From positions 12,199,675 to 12,263,674 of the forward strand of contig NC_087076.1 of the NCBI RefSeq assembly GCF_026151205.1: a stretch of DNA of 64,000 bases. Direction: 5' to 3'. The notes under the pieces were generated by a model. It worked only from the letters and a program-made list of their open reading frames with translations, was not told where the DNA came from and did not search any database. The translations under genes and the position numbers were made by a program. This DNA is from Bolinopsis microptera (lineage: Eukaryota > Ctenophora > Tentaculata > Lobata > Bolinopsidae). Position 1 is the first letter of the stretch; every line of letters starts with the position of its first letter. Below, piece after piece: positions 48,901 through 59,398 of the stretch.

Positions 48901-51900
48901 ATAAGTACCTTATTATATCAAGTGTGCATGTCCCGAAAGAACCGTAGAAGAAACAGTTATCAGAGTAACAGAGATTTCCTAAATCATTAATATTACAGTA
49001 AACTTTTTCAAACACAAGGAAGTATTTTATCGCGACAGTAATAAACTAACAACCACCTTGCAATCAGCATTACAAGAAACGCGTTCAATCAACTGTTAAT
49101 CTCAAACAGAACGCGCATCACGATTGTACAAATTATCAGAGTTTTAAAGAGAATCTTAGCGCGGCTTTCACACGTGCATTTAAGTTGCACTTAAGTTCAT
49201 TTTTGAACGCGACTTAAGTACATTTTTGTACTTAAGTCTCAAACTTGAAACAGAATAAGTAAACTTTGGGAAATACATAAGTAGAGTTTCGAAAACACTT
49301 TTACTAATTCTACTTAAGTCGACCGTACACTTAAGTGCCACTTAAGCATTTTTTCGGAAAGGACCCCCAGATCCTCTTTCGCACTTGAGTGTAAGAGTGC
49401 CCTTCTTGTGGACCTGATTCGTCGGGTCTTTTCACTTTACTTATTTCGAAGTGATCTTGTGGACCCGATTCGTCGGTTCACGTCATGTATTTCGAAGTGA
49501 TCCAAGCTGATCATAATTCCTTCGGCTTCGGGTCAATGATTTTAAATTGAATATTATACAGTCCAGGTAGCGTACTGTAGTGCGACAGTGTCGGCCTTGA
49601 AAATTCTCTGTCGCACTTCAGGCCCTGCACAGTCACGTTTGCAGTGATGTGCGCTAACAGGAGTGTCAACCAATCTGTAAGTAGCCCTAACACAGTCATA
49701 TGATAATAATAAGTTCATCATAAAACCGCTATGAATAAAACTGCGGACTAGAAATACCGCTTATACTCTTATAGAAGTCCCGATACAATCCTTGATACTG
49801 GTTAATATACGTATTCGTTAATGTTAGCAAATGTTTGAGAAAATGGTTTTCGTCTTCTGAGCTCGAGATCATCGCATGGGCATTGATATGTCTAGTGCGT
49901 TTGACACGATCAAACGCACTACGATTCTTGAACTCCTGAAACTGTGTGCCTGTACTGAGGATGAGCTGAGGATTGTCCGGTTGTTGTTGTCCAACACAAA
50001 GCTACGGGTGAAGGTAAATGGAGTTCTTTCAGCTGAGTTTTTAAGTCTCCTTGGAGCTTTCCAAGGTGACTGTCTATCCGGCTGTCTGTTCACCCTTGTC
50101 TTGGCTGGTGCTTTGAATGAACTTAGATGGACTATAACAATCAGTTTAGATAGGCCGATCCCCCCGATTACTATTGCTGGCCTTCCACTTGACACTGAAT
50201 ATGCTGATGATGTTGACTTCAATGATGAAGAGGAAGACAACTTGAGAGCTATTTTGCCCCAGGCAACAGCTACACTCGAGAAATGGAACCTCTTTGTCAA
50301 TGAAGACAAAACGGACTTCACTCATGTTTATTTAGCTAGTACGGGTGAAGTCGACAGTGATGGAAAATTAGTGTCGGGGAATGAAGCATGGAGGAAAAGT
50401 ATCACTCTAGGGTCCGTCTTGTGTAGCAAAGCTGATACTCAGCGTCGCATAATCCTGGGATATGCTGCCTTTAACAATTACAAGAAGGCCTGGAGTGATA
50501 AACTGCCCCTAAACAAACGTCTAATACTGTATAATGCTTTAGTCGTATCGGTTCTTATGTACAACTCATCCTGTTGGGCCGTCCCCAAAATATTCCTTGA
50601 AAAACTAGATGTTGTTCACCGCAGACATCTTCGCACTATTTTGAATATAAAGTACCCAGGAGTCATCTCCAACAAAAACTTGTATAAACGCTGCAATGCT
50701 GAACCATTGTCAGAAAAAGTGGCCCGTAGTCGGTGGAGAATGTTAGGACATGTTTTGCGGGGTCCTATTGACGGACCAGCGTTTTCTTCCCTCATTTTTG
50801 CCATCAATACACTGGACTTACCAGGGAGAAGAGGAAGACCCCAAAGTAATCTATTCTCGCTGATTGTGCATGATTTATGTAAAAGAAATCTTTATTTGAA
50901 TAATATCTTTGACCTGCATTATCTCCGTAATTTGAGTTATGACAAGAAATATTGGCGGAAATTGCAATGAAGTTTTTAATTTTTAGTTTTTGTTTTAGGG
51001 AAAGATTAGACTTGGGCGTTGTTTTTTTAACTATCCCTTGTTTAGAACTTTGATTTAATAATTTAATAGAGCTCGAGATCTTTCCTTCACGAGCCTGATA
51101 ATAAGCTGAGAACTAGTGGCGAGAGAGGCTGGTGCCACTCGATAAGCCGGTATAATAGCATCTATGACATTCAAGTACATTTTAAAGCAATTTGTCCTTG
51201 AGTATGATAATTATAACCAGTTTAATATTTTTCAGCGTACTCGAAAACATAGTGTTACAAGGTTTTCGCTTCGATTTTCATCCATAAAAAGTCCTTATAT
51301 TTTCGATTCTCTGCCGGCCAGCTGTGTTTAATAATAAATTAGATGTCCCTTACACGCACCTAGCGTACACACCTTACACAACTTACATAGCACCCTATTG
51401 GCTCTGCACAGTCACGTGTGCAGTGACGTGGGCTAATCAGACAGACGCACTCTAAACGTGATCTCTCCTGCGATAACCAAAACAAATCTCCTTCATAACG
51501 TCCATTGGACGCGCACAGTCACGTGCGGGCAGTCACGTGCAGCGTGACTGCCAATCAGATTTTGTTCTATTTTGAGCTGTGCTCGTATTTTGATCTATTT
51601 TAATCTGTTCTCGGGTCCTCATTTTACTTCCTACTTGTGTGGCCAAGTGCCACATATTACATAATATGTTAGTGCCGCAAATGCTACATGATAGTGCCGC
51701 AATTGCCGCATGTTAGTGCCGCAAGTTAGTGCCGCAATTGCTGCAAGTTAGTGCCGCAAGTGCCGCAATTACGTTAAAAGGTTGTCTGGATTCTCTGCCA
51801 GCTAATTCAAAATATTAAATACAAGAGCAGGTTTATGCAGATACTTACTTCTATTATAATGGTACTAAATACCTAACCACTGAGTTATTGATTAAAATGA

Positions 51901-54900
51901 AATATTTTCAGTGCTGAGCACTTATTAAAACCTTTCAGGGGCGAAACAACATGCCACACCTTTTTTAAAAGCTCTATATTTATGAGGGGAAAAATTAAAC
52001 AAAAAAATCTTCAGTCTCGGATTCTAAAATGGTTATAGAAGACCTCGGCTGCTGGAAAGATACATGAAACAGAGCTATACAACCAATTGAAGGGAAACAC
52101 CCTCTACTCAAAGATTCTTACGGATCAAGAACTGATGCGTATATAAAGTGCCTCAAAGCAGCCTTGTCCTTTGGATACAAAGTATTTGCTCTACAGCATG
52201 GAGGTCAGTGTGCAAGTGCAGCAGATGCGGATCAGACCTATAATAAATATGGAGAGTCGAATGCTTGTCGTCATGATGGCCAAGGAGGCCCATGGGCAAA
52301 CCAAGTTTACAAAATAACGTTTGGTGGTGAGTCCAATCATTGCTAGAAATCTTACCTATGGTTTATAGTTTTAGGGAATTGTTTAGAATAAATATTTATT
52401 TAAGTCGCCAATTAGTTCTAGAGAAATTTGGAAAATAGTTGGTTTTTGCCTTCAGAAGAAAAATTATCGGTTTCATCGGTTTTATATCTAGATAAAATCT
52501 AAATCTTTATCTGTTTATCTAGATAAAAGATTTAATACCGATAATGGATAGCCTAAAGTGAGAAAACTTACTCAATTTCCATTACCAGTTAACATAGCAA
52601 AGTATGGGGTAGCAACACAAGAAAGTTTAGATTATGGGGGTGTGGCTACTCGAGCTATTGACGGAGAAACTCAGTAAGTTTAAACTTTCAGTTTAGCGAT
52701 TAATTTAGTTAACAATGTAAGGTCATGTTAATTTAATGATAATGACACGTGTCTGCCCCTATTATATATATATAATAAATAGTTGTTGCTTGGTTTCCCA
52801 AATTGCTCGACTGCAGTTCAGCAGGAGCATTCTAACAATTGAAACAAATGAAATTGTGTGATATCGCAGTGGACCCCATACACATACGAAACGTAAACAA
52901 GAATGCCTTACGAATAAGGAAGCTTGGTGGAAACTAGAATTCTCTACTGATGTGCAAATAGACTGGATACGGATATGGAACGAGATGCGAGAGAGTTATA
53001 GAATCGATGATGCGAAGGTGAAATTAGTCAGGGAATTCAAGTTAAACGTAGTTTTTATACCAATTTCTGTCTAAAACAGCCAAGAAATTGTTCTCACCAA
53101 AAGTACTCTTACAACTCAAAATACTAAAACTCAATTTTTACTGTGCAGATATTGCTAGACAATAAGCTCTGTGGGACGATTAAGTACAAGGAGGGAACAA
53201 ATCCTTACCACATCAACTGTGGCAGTGTGGTAGCCAGAAATATAACCATAATATCTGGAGTGAGTCACGGATGTATTCTATCTTTATGTGAAGTTGAAGT
53301 GTTCTCCACTAATCCACCAGGTTTTTACATTTTCAACAGTCCAAAATTATATTTGGATTTCTATTCCTTTCCTTTTTGTCGACCGTTTAAAAAGCTACAG
53401 TCGAGAACTCCTGTTTCCATGAATAGCGAAAATAATTAACAGCATTTATGTGATGAAAAACTACTAATTTACAATGGGAAACATGCACGGAAAAATTGCC
53501 CAGAAAAATGTAAAGTATTTACGATGATTTTCAGATGTTTGCAGTGATTACGTAGAAAATGGTGCGATGTATCCAGCTGAAGTCATCGAAGGAAGTTCAA
53601 TAACCGTAAATTGTGACAAGGGATTCAGGACAGAAGGAAACTGGGAGTTGGTCTGTAGGAACGGTTCTTTGGGTAATAGATCAAGTGAAAGGTTTCCGAA
53701 ATGCGTTCCTATAAGGACAGGTAAGACTTATTTGATAAAGTGTTGCATATTGAAATAGTTTCCCAAATGTTTCACAAAATTGATTAACCATGGAACTAAA
53801 GGACAGAATCATGTTATAATTCCATACATAATAATAACGTAATGACTAATGATAGAGCTTCGACAACGACCTGGTTTTTACTGTAACCTGAAAGATCAAT
53901 ACAATTTATTCTTTCAGAGGATTGTCAAGTCAAGGCGGATAATGGTTTCCTCAAGTCAGTGTGCCAGGACAGTAGGAGAAAAACTTTTAAGTGCCCATAC
54001 TCAGAGACCCTCTATGAAATTCTTGATATCCAAGCAGATGGAGCTACCTTTAGTGATATTTGCGAAAATGATAAACAATTCTACCAAGCTTGTGTAGACA
54101 GGAACAACGTTCTAGCTAGCACTGATACATTAGTGTGTGGTCATTACATCTGCAATGATTCTAGCAATGAAGAAATTAAAAGCAGCAGATGCGGAGATAC
54201 TGGGAATTAGATTCCTGCAGTAATTTGGTATCCCAGGTAACCCAAGTAACCCAGGTAACCCAGGATAAGGTTTGTTTGGAGTCACAGGAGCAAGTAAGTA
54301 AGGAATGCGATTACATCTGCCATGAGTCGGACTGTCAGGATGAAGCACAATGTAATGGTGTCACGTATGGAGAATTTTGTCAAAACGATTTCTATTTCAG
54401 TATTCTTCGATTAGGTTTAGCTGATGGTCGCAATCAATATCACCGCTGTTCTATGGCATATTACCAATGGGAAAAAACAGAATTTCTGAAAACATACACA
54501 GGTCATGTATGTCAGCATTCTGTATCAGGTTTAACAGTTCCAATCCTCGACTTTACCCGCTGTGCAGCATTCAGATACGATCCTTTTCTTGTTACTGATA
54601 CTGATACATGGTGGGTGACTGAGCCCCTGACTCCGTACTGCACCAATATGATGGAGCAGACAAACTGCACGGATCCCTCAAGAGTTGCTATTTCCTGCAT
54701 GGTCAACGGATTTAGGACTGACATTTCTGTGCTGGTCATGTGCCACGGAAAAACGAATGTTCAAATATGTGATGATGGCATGAAAACAACTGTAAAGATT
54801 TGTCACCTTCCTGTTTAGTCCATAAACATAAAATCTGCGATGGAAATATCGACTGCATTGATCAAAGTGACGAGAAGAACATTGATTGCCAAACAATGAC

Positions 54901-57001
54901 AAATGAAACATGTGTTCGTGTGTTGGGAAATGAAAGTCTTCCAATACCTCTGGCATGGTTAGGTGATGGCATAGTGGACTGTGTTTCTTCAATAGACGAA
55001 AACCCGATATGGCCTACTTGTGGCTCAGCTCAAACACTGAGATACGTAATAAACAACGATTCTTGCACTGATGACTTCTTGTGTTTGAACAGTGAGACCG
55101 AATATATTCCTCTAACACTGATGTGTGATATGATCAACACTTGTGGGAAAGAAAACGAAATCTGTAAGTTGTCCAGAGGCATAACAGAGCTGCCCTCCAC
55201 AGTACATAAGAATGAGAATGGCGCAGAACACCTGGTGCCTTACTGTATGAAAGGCCTAGAAACTCTACAAACACTGAGCAATAATTGTACAAGAAGAAAT
55301 TTCAGATACCCATCTGAGAATACATTCGGAAAAAACAATTCAAAAACAATTAGAATGCCTGAAAAGCCAGTGAACTGTGACTTCACTTTTGGGGAGATGT
55401 ATCTTTTAACAAGCTGCACAGGACAATGTTTAGCATCAGAATGTCCTCTATCCAGACCCATAAGATACGATTCATGTAGTGGGCAGTACCCGAACAGAAT
55501 TTTTACGATTAATAACATGGATTATTTGACTTTTGTCATGCCCTCTAGAGAAACTTATAAAAACGATTACTTTTTGTGCAGGAATAATCGATGTGTGACC
55601 TATGACAAAGTATGCGATCTAGTAGATGATTGTTGGGATGGATCTGATGAGGAGACCTGCACTAACCAATTTCACTGTAACTCTTCCAACACCAGAATTC
55701 CAATATGGCAACAGTGTGACGGACAAATCAACTGTCAAGATTCAAGTGATGAATGTAATGATGGTTGTGGTAAAGAGATTATCGATGGAATCCCTCTAAA
55801 GATATCTTCATGGATCATTGGTTCTCTTGCAGTGGTATTTAACATCATCATCATATCCATTTCTCTGAAGGATCTAAGAGGGGTAAAAACAAGCGTTGGA
55901 CTATTAAATAAACTACTGATCATATTCATCAGCATTGGAGACCTACTTGTAGGAGGATATCTGTTCGCAATATCTATCATAGACAATAGCTACGGGGCAT
56001 CGTACTGCTCCAGACAAACCCAGTGGCTCAGCAGCCAAACATGTTCAATTCTTGGTGTCGTTAGTACCATCGGATCACAGCTTTCGCTTTTTTCCATGAC
56101 ATGTCTCAGCCTCGCAAGATTCGTTGGTATCAAGAATGCTATGAACATCTCAGGCGGCTTTTCTTGGAAGGACAAAACGAAGGTTACTGCATTGCTTATC
56201 CTCATTTTCATGGTATCAGTAGGGATTGCAGTTTCGCCAATAGTGCCACAGTTTGAAGATTTTTTTGTCAACGGAATCAGTTATGACAGTAAAAACCCAA
56301 TGTTTGTAGGATTCCCGGACAAAAAAGTTCACGGACAAGTTATTGAAGCGTACTACGGTAGAACGAAAGGTGATCCAAGTTCTATGAGCTGGAAAATGAT
56401 ATTAGAACTGGTCGATAAAATGTTTTCAGATCTGTATGGGGGATTACAGAAAAGAAAAGTTGACTTTTACGGCAATGATGGCGTGTGTTTGTTCAAATAC
56501 TTTGTTACTGATGAAGATCCTCAGAAAGTATTTGCTTGGTCCATCCTCGCAGTAAACTTCTTCTGCTTCCTCATTATCGTGCTATCCTATTTGTACATCA
56601 ACATAGTATCCATCCGATCTGCAAGATCAATGAATAACAACGAGCAAGTCAATGAAAGGAGCAGAAGAATGCAAAGAAAGATTTCCATCATAATAGCAAC
56701 TGACTTCTGCTGCTGGATTCCGTTCGTGTTGATATCCTGCTTGCACTCACTTTCTGTGTTGGATGCTACTCCCTGGTATGCACTTTTCTCTATAGTCATT
56801 CTACCTATCAATAGCGTCATCAACCCTCTTCTATACGACGATACCGTATCAAAATTTCTCTTTCGACCAGCTGAGAGTTTCAAACGTTCGTTTCGGAATG
56901 TTACAAGCACTTTTAATGCAACCTCCGTTATTCTAACTAGATCTAGAAACACGAGGACCAACCGCAGGGATGAGGCTCAAAACTGTACAACCGAATTGTG
57001 A
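41623..57001 (+). CDS. Mosaic kringle/WSC-like/F5-8/sushi/LDLa seven-transmembrane receptor, with three frame disruptions
   Basis: Ten exons are supported by GT-AG sites and consistent phase: 41623-41701, 42251-42389, 42639-42686, 42870-42943, 52015-52326, 52589-52673, 52870-53017, 53149-53320, 53535-53720, 53918-57001. Predicted order: signal peptide, kringle, WSC-like domain, fucolectin/F5-8-type domain, sushi domain, long Cys-rich region, LDL-receptor class A repeats, rhodopsin-type seven helices. It should act at the cell surface as a G-protein-coupled receptor with a large binding ectodomain. LDLa plus seven helices recalls GRL101/relaxin-type receptors, but no leucine-rich repeats are seen. 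The 9-kb intron 4 holds a MULE and a composite TIR element. Breaks: TGA at 52065-52067, and one-base slips near 54202-54204 and 54794-54796. Whether the kringle exons truly splice to 52015 is inferred from matching phase 1 and lack of another partner. Confidence 0.75.
43596..43604 (+). promoter_or_regulatory. TATA box of the MULE transposase gene
   Basis: TATATAAAG about 92 bases before the transposase ATG at 43696. No other promoter element is obvious. Confidence 0.5.
43696..44374 (+). pseudogene. MULE transposase, N-terminal part with FLYWCH zinc finger
   Basis: The ATG at 43696 starts a frame with a FLYWCH-type zinc finger: GFRYSKDGK...[13 protein letters not shown] and QPHNHSAD supply the C-C-H-H ligands. 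It then reaches [24 protein letters not shown], the lead-in to the MULE catalytic core (normally WxxDGTFK). The core then vanishes: the next recognisable segment, in another frame from about 44280, is [17 protein letters not shown], which normally follows the last catalytic region. An internal deletion of most of the DDE core is the simplest reading. The frame is then cut by the nested element at 44375. Confidence 0.8.
44375..45833. mobile_element. Nested element with 21-bp inverted ends inside the MULE
   Basis: A 21-bp sequence starting CAGAGGCACATATTAGG at 44375-44395 is exactly inverted at 45813-45833. MULE transposase sequence is interrupted on both sides. CCGGATC-A/T-G flanks both ends (44365-44373 and 45835-45843), a near-perfect 9-base direct repeat. 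Subterminal regions are rich in CCGCAC/GCGGT-type phrases. No transposase is encoded. Positions 45456-45815 recur in diverged form at 63119-63400, showing the family is dispersed. Confidence 0.7.
44512..44672. repeat. Tandem repeat (GACCGTGACCCAGGCCCTTTCGG)n
   Basis: About six units of roughly 23 bp, some shortened, within the nested element. It gives a false Pro/Gly/Arg-rich ORF. Confidence 0.75.
45834..46158 (+). pseudogene. MULE transposase, C-terminal part
   Basis: After the nested element the transposase resumes. [17 protein letters not shown] is in one frame, then after a slip near 45895 the next frame has [28 protein letters not shown] and [13 protein letters not shown], ending LGI at 46158. 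The RTNN-(V/A)-E-xW segment and the preceding FPPxxWN are standard C-terminal marks of FLYWCH/MULE transposases. The right inverted repeat follows about 220 bases later. Confidence 0.8.
46558..47104. other. Receptor intron 4 between the MULE and the long-TIR element
   Basis: No exon or repeat is supported. Resumes the original intron sequence after the 9-bp MULE target duplication. Confidence 0.5.
48120..48290. repeat. Palindromic GTAGTGCGACA repeats
   Basis: TAGTGCGACA and its complement recur about six times, and CCAGGTAGCGTACT-C/G-TAGTGCGACA reappears as a direct repeat at about 49563-49586. This may be internal structure of the host element. Confidence 0.45.
48298..49368. mobile_element. 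Non-autonomous TIR element rich in ACTTAAGT
   Basis: GGGGGTCCTTTCCGAAA at 48298-48314 is inverted at the right end (49352-49368). Both subterminal zones are packed with the palindrome ACTTAAGT or close variants (well over a dozen), while the AT-rich middle has none. No ORF and no clear target duplication. The clustered palindromes are plausible transposase-binding repeats. Confidence 0.65.
49396..49505. repeat. ~55-bp direct tandem repeat
   Basis: Two copies of CTTGTGGACC-C/T-GATTCGTCGG followed by TATTTCGAAGTGATC. Confidence 0.6.
49871..51068 (+). mobile_element. 5'-truncated non-LTR retrotransposon (reverse transcriptase) with 12-bp target duplication
   Basis: A single open frame to 50970 (364 codons from 49876) holds RT sequence: [28 protein letters not shown], the catalytic YADDVDF and [12 protein letters not shown]. 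The C-terminal part has [34 protein letters not shown] and [12 protein letters not shown]. The YADDVDF form differs from the FADD of the two antisense elements, so this is a third family. RT motifs upstream of the first aspartate and any endonuclease are missing. GAGCTCGAGATC occurs immediately before (49859-49870) and after (51069-51080), a 12-bp target duplication. The 3' tail is AT-rich (TTTAATAATTTAATA). The intact remaining frame suggests recent insertion. Confidence 0.88.
51655..51775. repeat. Short tandem repeat (TTAGTGCCGCAA)n
   Basis: About seven imperfect units around TTAGTGCCGCAA/TTGCCGCA directly after the composite element. Confidence 0.6.
52015..53720 (+). CDS. Exons 5-9: WSC-like, F5/8-type and sushi domains of the receptor
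   Basis: Exon 5 (52015-52326) encodes LGCWKDT...[31 protein letters not shown] and [11 protein letters not shown], a Cys-rich WSC-like domain common in cnidarian and other invertebrate surface proteins. Its reading frame has TGA at 52065-52067, between DT and NR. Exons 6-8 (52589-52673, 52870-53017, 53149-53320) form a fucolectin/F5-8-type domain: [42 protein letters not shown], then CGTIKY and EVEVFS. Exon 9 (53535-53720) is one sushi domain with four cysteines ([29 protein letters not shown]). Exon phases run 1, 1, 2, 0, 1, 1 and all agree. Confidence 0.85.
53918..57001 (+). CDS. Exon 10: Cys-rich/LDLa ectodomain and seven-transmembrane receptor
   Basis: One large exon. Frame A (53918-54210) has [12 protein letters not shown] and ends at TAG; frame B (to 54818) continues the Cys-rich part ([24 protein letters not shown]); frame C (54800-57001) runs to the end. 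Frame C has LDL-receptor class A repeats ([49 protein letters not shown]), then seven helices: first at [25 protein letters not shown] in helix 2; CSILG opening helix 3, with LARFV in place of DRY; CCWIPF in helix 6; NSVINPLLY in helix 7. The second extracellular loop is long (about 95 residues) with a conserved-looking GVCLF cysteine. The cytoplasmic tail is short and Ser/Arg/Thr-rich. Both frame slips fall in short G or A runs and each equals loss of one base. Confidence 0.88.
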
Positions 57002-58636
57002 AACTATTTTGAAAGTTAAAAAATGCACCTTATATTACGAACTTGATTACAGAAGCTGATATGTGATCCATTGAAACTTGAACCTGTGCAGTTTGATTGG
57101 ATATAAAAATTACAAAATATTTATCTATAATAAGAGAACAGGATGTGTATTTGAGATACCCAAGTGTTAGAGGAATGATCGATCCATTTTGTGATTTTCA
57201 CCCTTTGGTTTTAGTTTTAGTTTTTACAGTACTTATTTGATCTAGCACATCAATATCATTAAGATTAAGAATGTAAATGTTAACTTTTTGCTCCTTTGGA
57301 GAGAAATAGTACAAAGACCTTTAATATAATTATAATTCAAATCAACATTTTGTTTGATTTTGCGTGAATGATGTTGTACAATTGTGATATTCTGTCGATA
57401 TTGTAATTTGATCACCTGAAATTCTACTTTTTACTAATTATTAAATTATTGATTCCAATTAAAAGGAAATTCCACCTCATAACAGTAGAAATGGTAGAAC
57501 AGTATTATCATGAGGATGAGTATAAGTCATATATTAATTTACATTTCGCTTACGACTGGCGCAAGCATGCTGGGCACCAAAATACTTTTTCTTTTGGAGG
57601 TCACTTTAACCACTTTTAGGGGTGCACTGCCGCGGTCCGCTGCGAAATTTTATGACATACCGCGGTTTTTGAGGTTTTAGATCCCAGATCCATTGTCATT
57701 ATACTCAAAGCCATAAGCAATCAAATCAGCGAATACACCTTAAAATTAACAATTTTGTGAATTGGAAAATGTAAAAGTATGGATGATGATTAATCACTCT
57801 ACACTCGACTGTCACGTGAATTTTTCAACCCGTTCTCTAGCTGGTCCCGAACGACTATTCGAAACCTTAACCCATTAATCTGATCCCAACCCTTACCCTA
57901 ACCCAATCCTTAACAACAGCATATGCTGAAACCCTAACCCTAACGAGAAATTAGACTAACTTCCTTATACGGTCATATCACGTGATCGAGACGGTTTTTC
58001 ACCAATATCTCGTCAGGGGAGCATTATAACCATATATGTCATGGGACGTTACTGCTCCAATATCTATGAGTTTCTTTCTTGTCACATTAAATCCGACTCC
58101 GAGAAGCAATTGGTTCATGACCATTAAAATGGTTCTGTAATCTAGGATATAGCATAGCCCTATCGTGCCGTATTACAGCTGTTACTGTGTAAGGACAGGT
58201 ACTGCAGTACATACTCTACATACATACTCTACATACTCTACGTATCCCTTGCACCGGACCATACCCTGGTTGTGCCGTTGGTGGTTGGGTAATTTATCAA
58301 AAACTAAGCCTCTGAGGCCTTAGGTATGTTCATAGCACTAATATAACATGCATCTTAGGCACATTTTGGTTTAAGTTTGAGGTCTGTATCTCAATCAGAA
58401 GCTGGAATAATCAATAGTGGGGGTCACAGTATGGGCGCAGTAAAAAAGGGCGTGATTCCGAGAGATGCCCCACTGGTGAAAAAGTGTACCCGAGTAATTA
58501 GTGTTATTCAGGGTCATATAAATCGGATAACATCGAGAAACTCCGCGGACGTCCCAATGTCTGCGGGACTTTTGCCAGTAACCCGATTACTAAGGAAAAT
58601 ACAAAAAGCTAAAGTTAATACCTAGTCTGAACGCTG
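57002..58636. other. Receptor 3' flank and intergenic sequence
   Basis: Contains the probable 3' UTR (no strong AATAAA). A small telomere-like patch (CCCTTACCCTAACCC, ACCCTAACCCTAACG) lies at 57890-57943. An 82-codon frame at 58377-58625 has no recognised domain and lacks a convincing ATG start. Confidence 0.35.
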
Positions 58637-58753
58637 AAATTAGATTACCACAATAGGAAATTGTTTGGAGGTTAAGTATCAGATCTGCAAATCATATTTT
58701 CCTGGATATCCTGTTATTGGCATTTAATATAATAATTATCAGACATTATGCGG
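58637..58753 (+). repeat. Direct repeat, left copy (flanks BHMT copy 2)
   Basis: GAAATTAGATTAC...AAGTATCAGATCTGCAAATCATATTT...GGATATCCTGTTATTGGCA...ATGCGGAATT here is repeated at 62417-62530, just beyond the 3' end of BHMT copy 2, in the same orientation. Confidence 0.75.
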
Positions 58754-59306
58754 AATTTTTTCATCATCTTCAGATTTCAAATGTGAACTGCAAAATATAC
58801 AATATCATAAGAAATTTAATTAATTCCCAAGAACTGTTATATACTACTAACAACGTTGGTCGCGGTGCCTTGCTGGATGTTGAGTATAACACATTTAACA
58901 GTAACACAAATTTATGTTTAATTCCTGTTCAATTCCTGTTTCATTCCACACCATGAGGAGTAGAAGAGTAGAGGATCTTTAAATAACTGAGTATAATCCT
59001 GCAAAACTGCTTTTGTCTGTAGTGTGCCAAGTTTTGCATGTTTATTACAACATAACTTCTAAACTCCGGTTATTATAATTCTTGAAATTTCTGGTCCCTC
59101 TCTCCCTGAACGGCAACGTGGGCATGTAATAGTATTACAGGTTATTAACTCTCTCTCGCTCTCTGAAATGGGAGTAAATGTTTTTCTGTTTCAGGTTTTT
59201 ACCTAGCAGGAAGATTTGCAAATGCAACGTACGTTCACTACATTTCTATTTTAACTGGTTGTACTGGTTTTCTAACGCGAGATTCTGGTTAGGTTGGGTT
59301 TGGTTC

Positions 59307-59336
59307 TATAAAATATGAGGACTATGTTGGTCAGTC
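59307..59336 (+). promoter_or_regulatory. TATA box and initiator of BHMT copy 2
   Basis: TATAAAA at 59307-59313 and TCAGTC at 59331-59336, with the same spacing as copy 1 and near-identical surrounding sequence. Confidence 0.7.
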
Positions 59337-59398
59337 ACTATTTCCGATTTAAGCTGTTTGAGTTTGCGTCTGAAGACTAGTTTACTACCAAAGACATC

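Larger units (their letters stand above)
47109..51644. mobile_element. Composite long-TIR DNA element with two nested insertions
   Basis: The left terminus (47109 to about 47697) is inverted at the right (51069-51644 plus its continuation at about 49836-49870), giving TIRs of roughly 590 bp beginning GGCCACACAAGTAGGAAG. AAGT flanks both ends (47105-47108 and 51645-51648), a 4-bp target duplication. Two later insertions lie inside: a TIR element (48298-49368) and a truncated retrotransposon (49871-51068) that splits the right TIR. Without them the element would be about 2.2 kb. No transposase was recognised. Confidence 0.8.

Noticed and set aside
54792-54818. 27-nt mini-intron (GTAAAG ... TTTAG) in receptor exon 10
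   Set aside because: Good-looking splice sites, but removing 27 bases keeps the wrong frame and destroys the LDLa start, so it does not explain the break.
58377-58625. 82-codon Lys/Arg/Ser-rich ORF
   Set aside because: No convincing ATG at its start, no domain, and it sits in a duplicated, gene-poor flank; left as unassigned.
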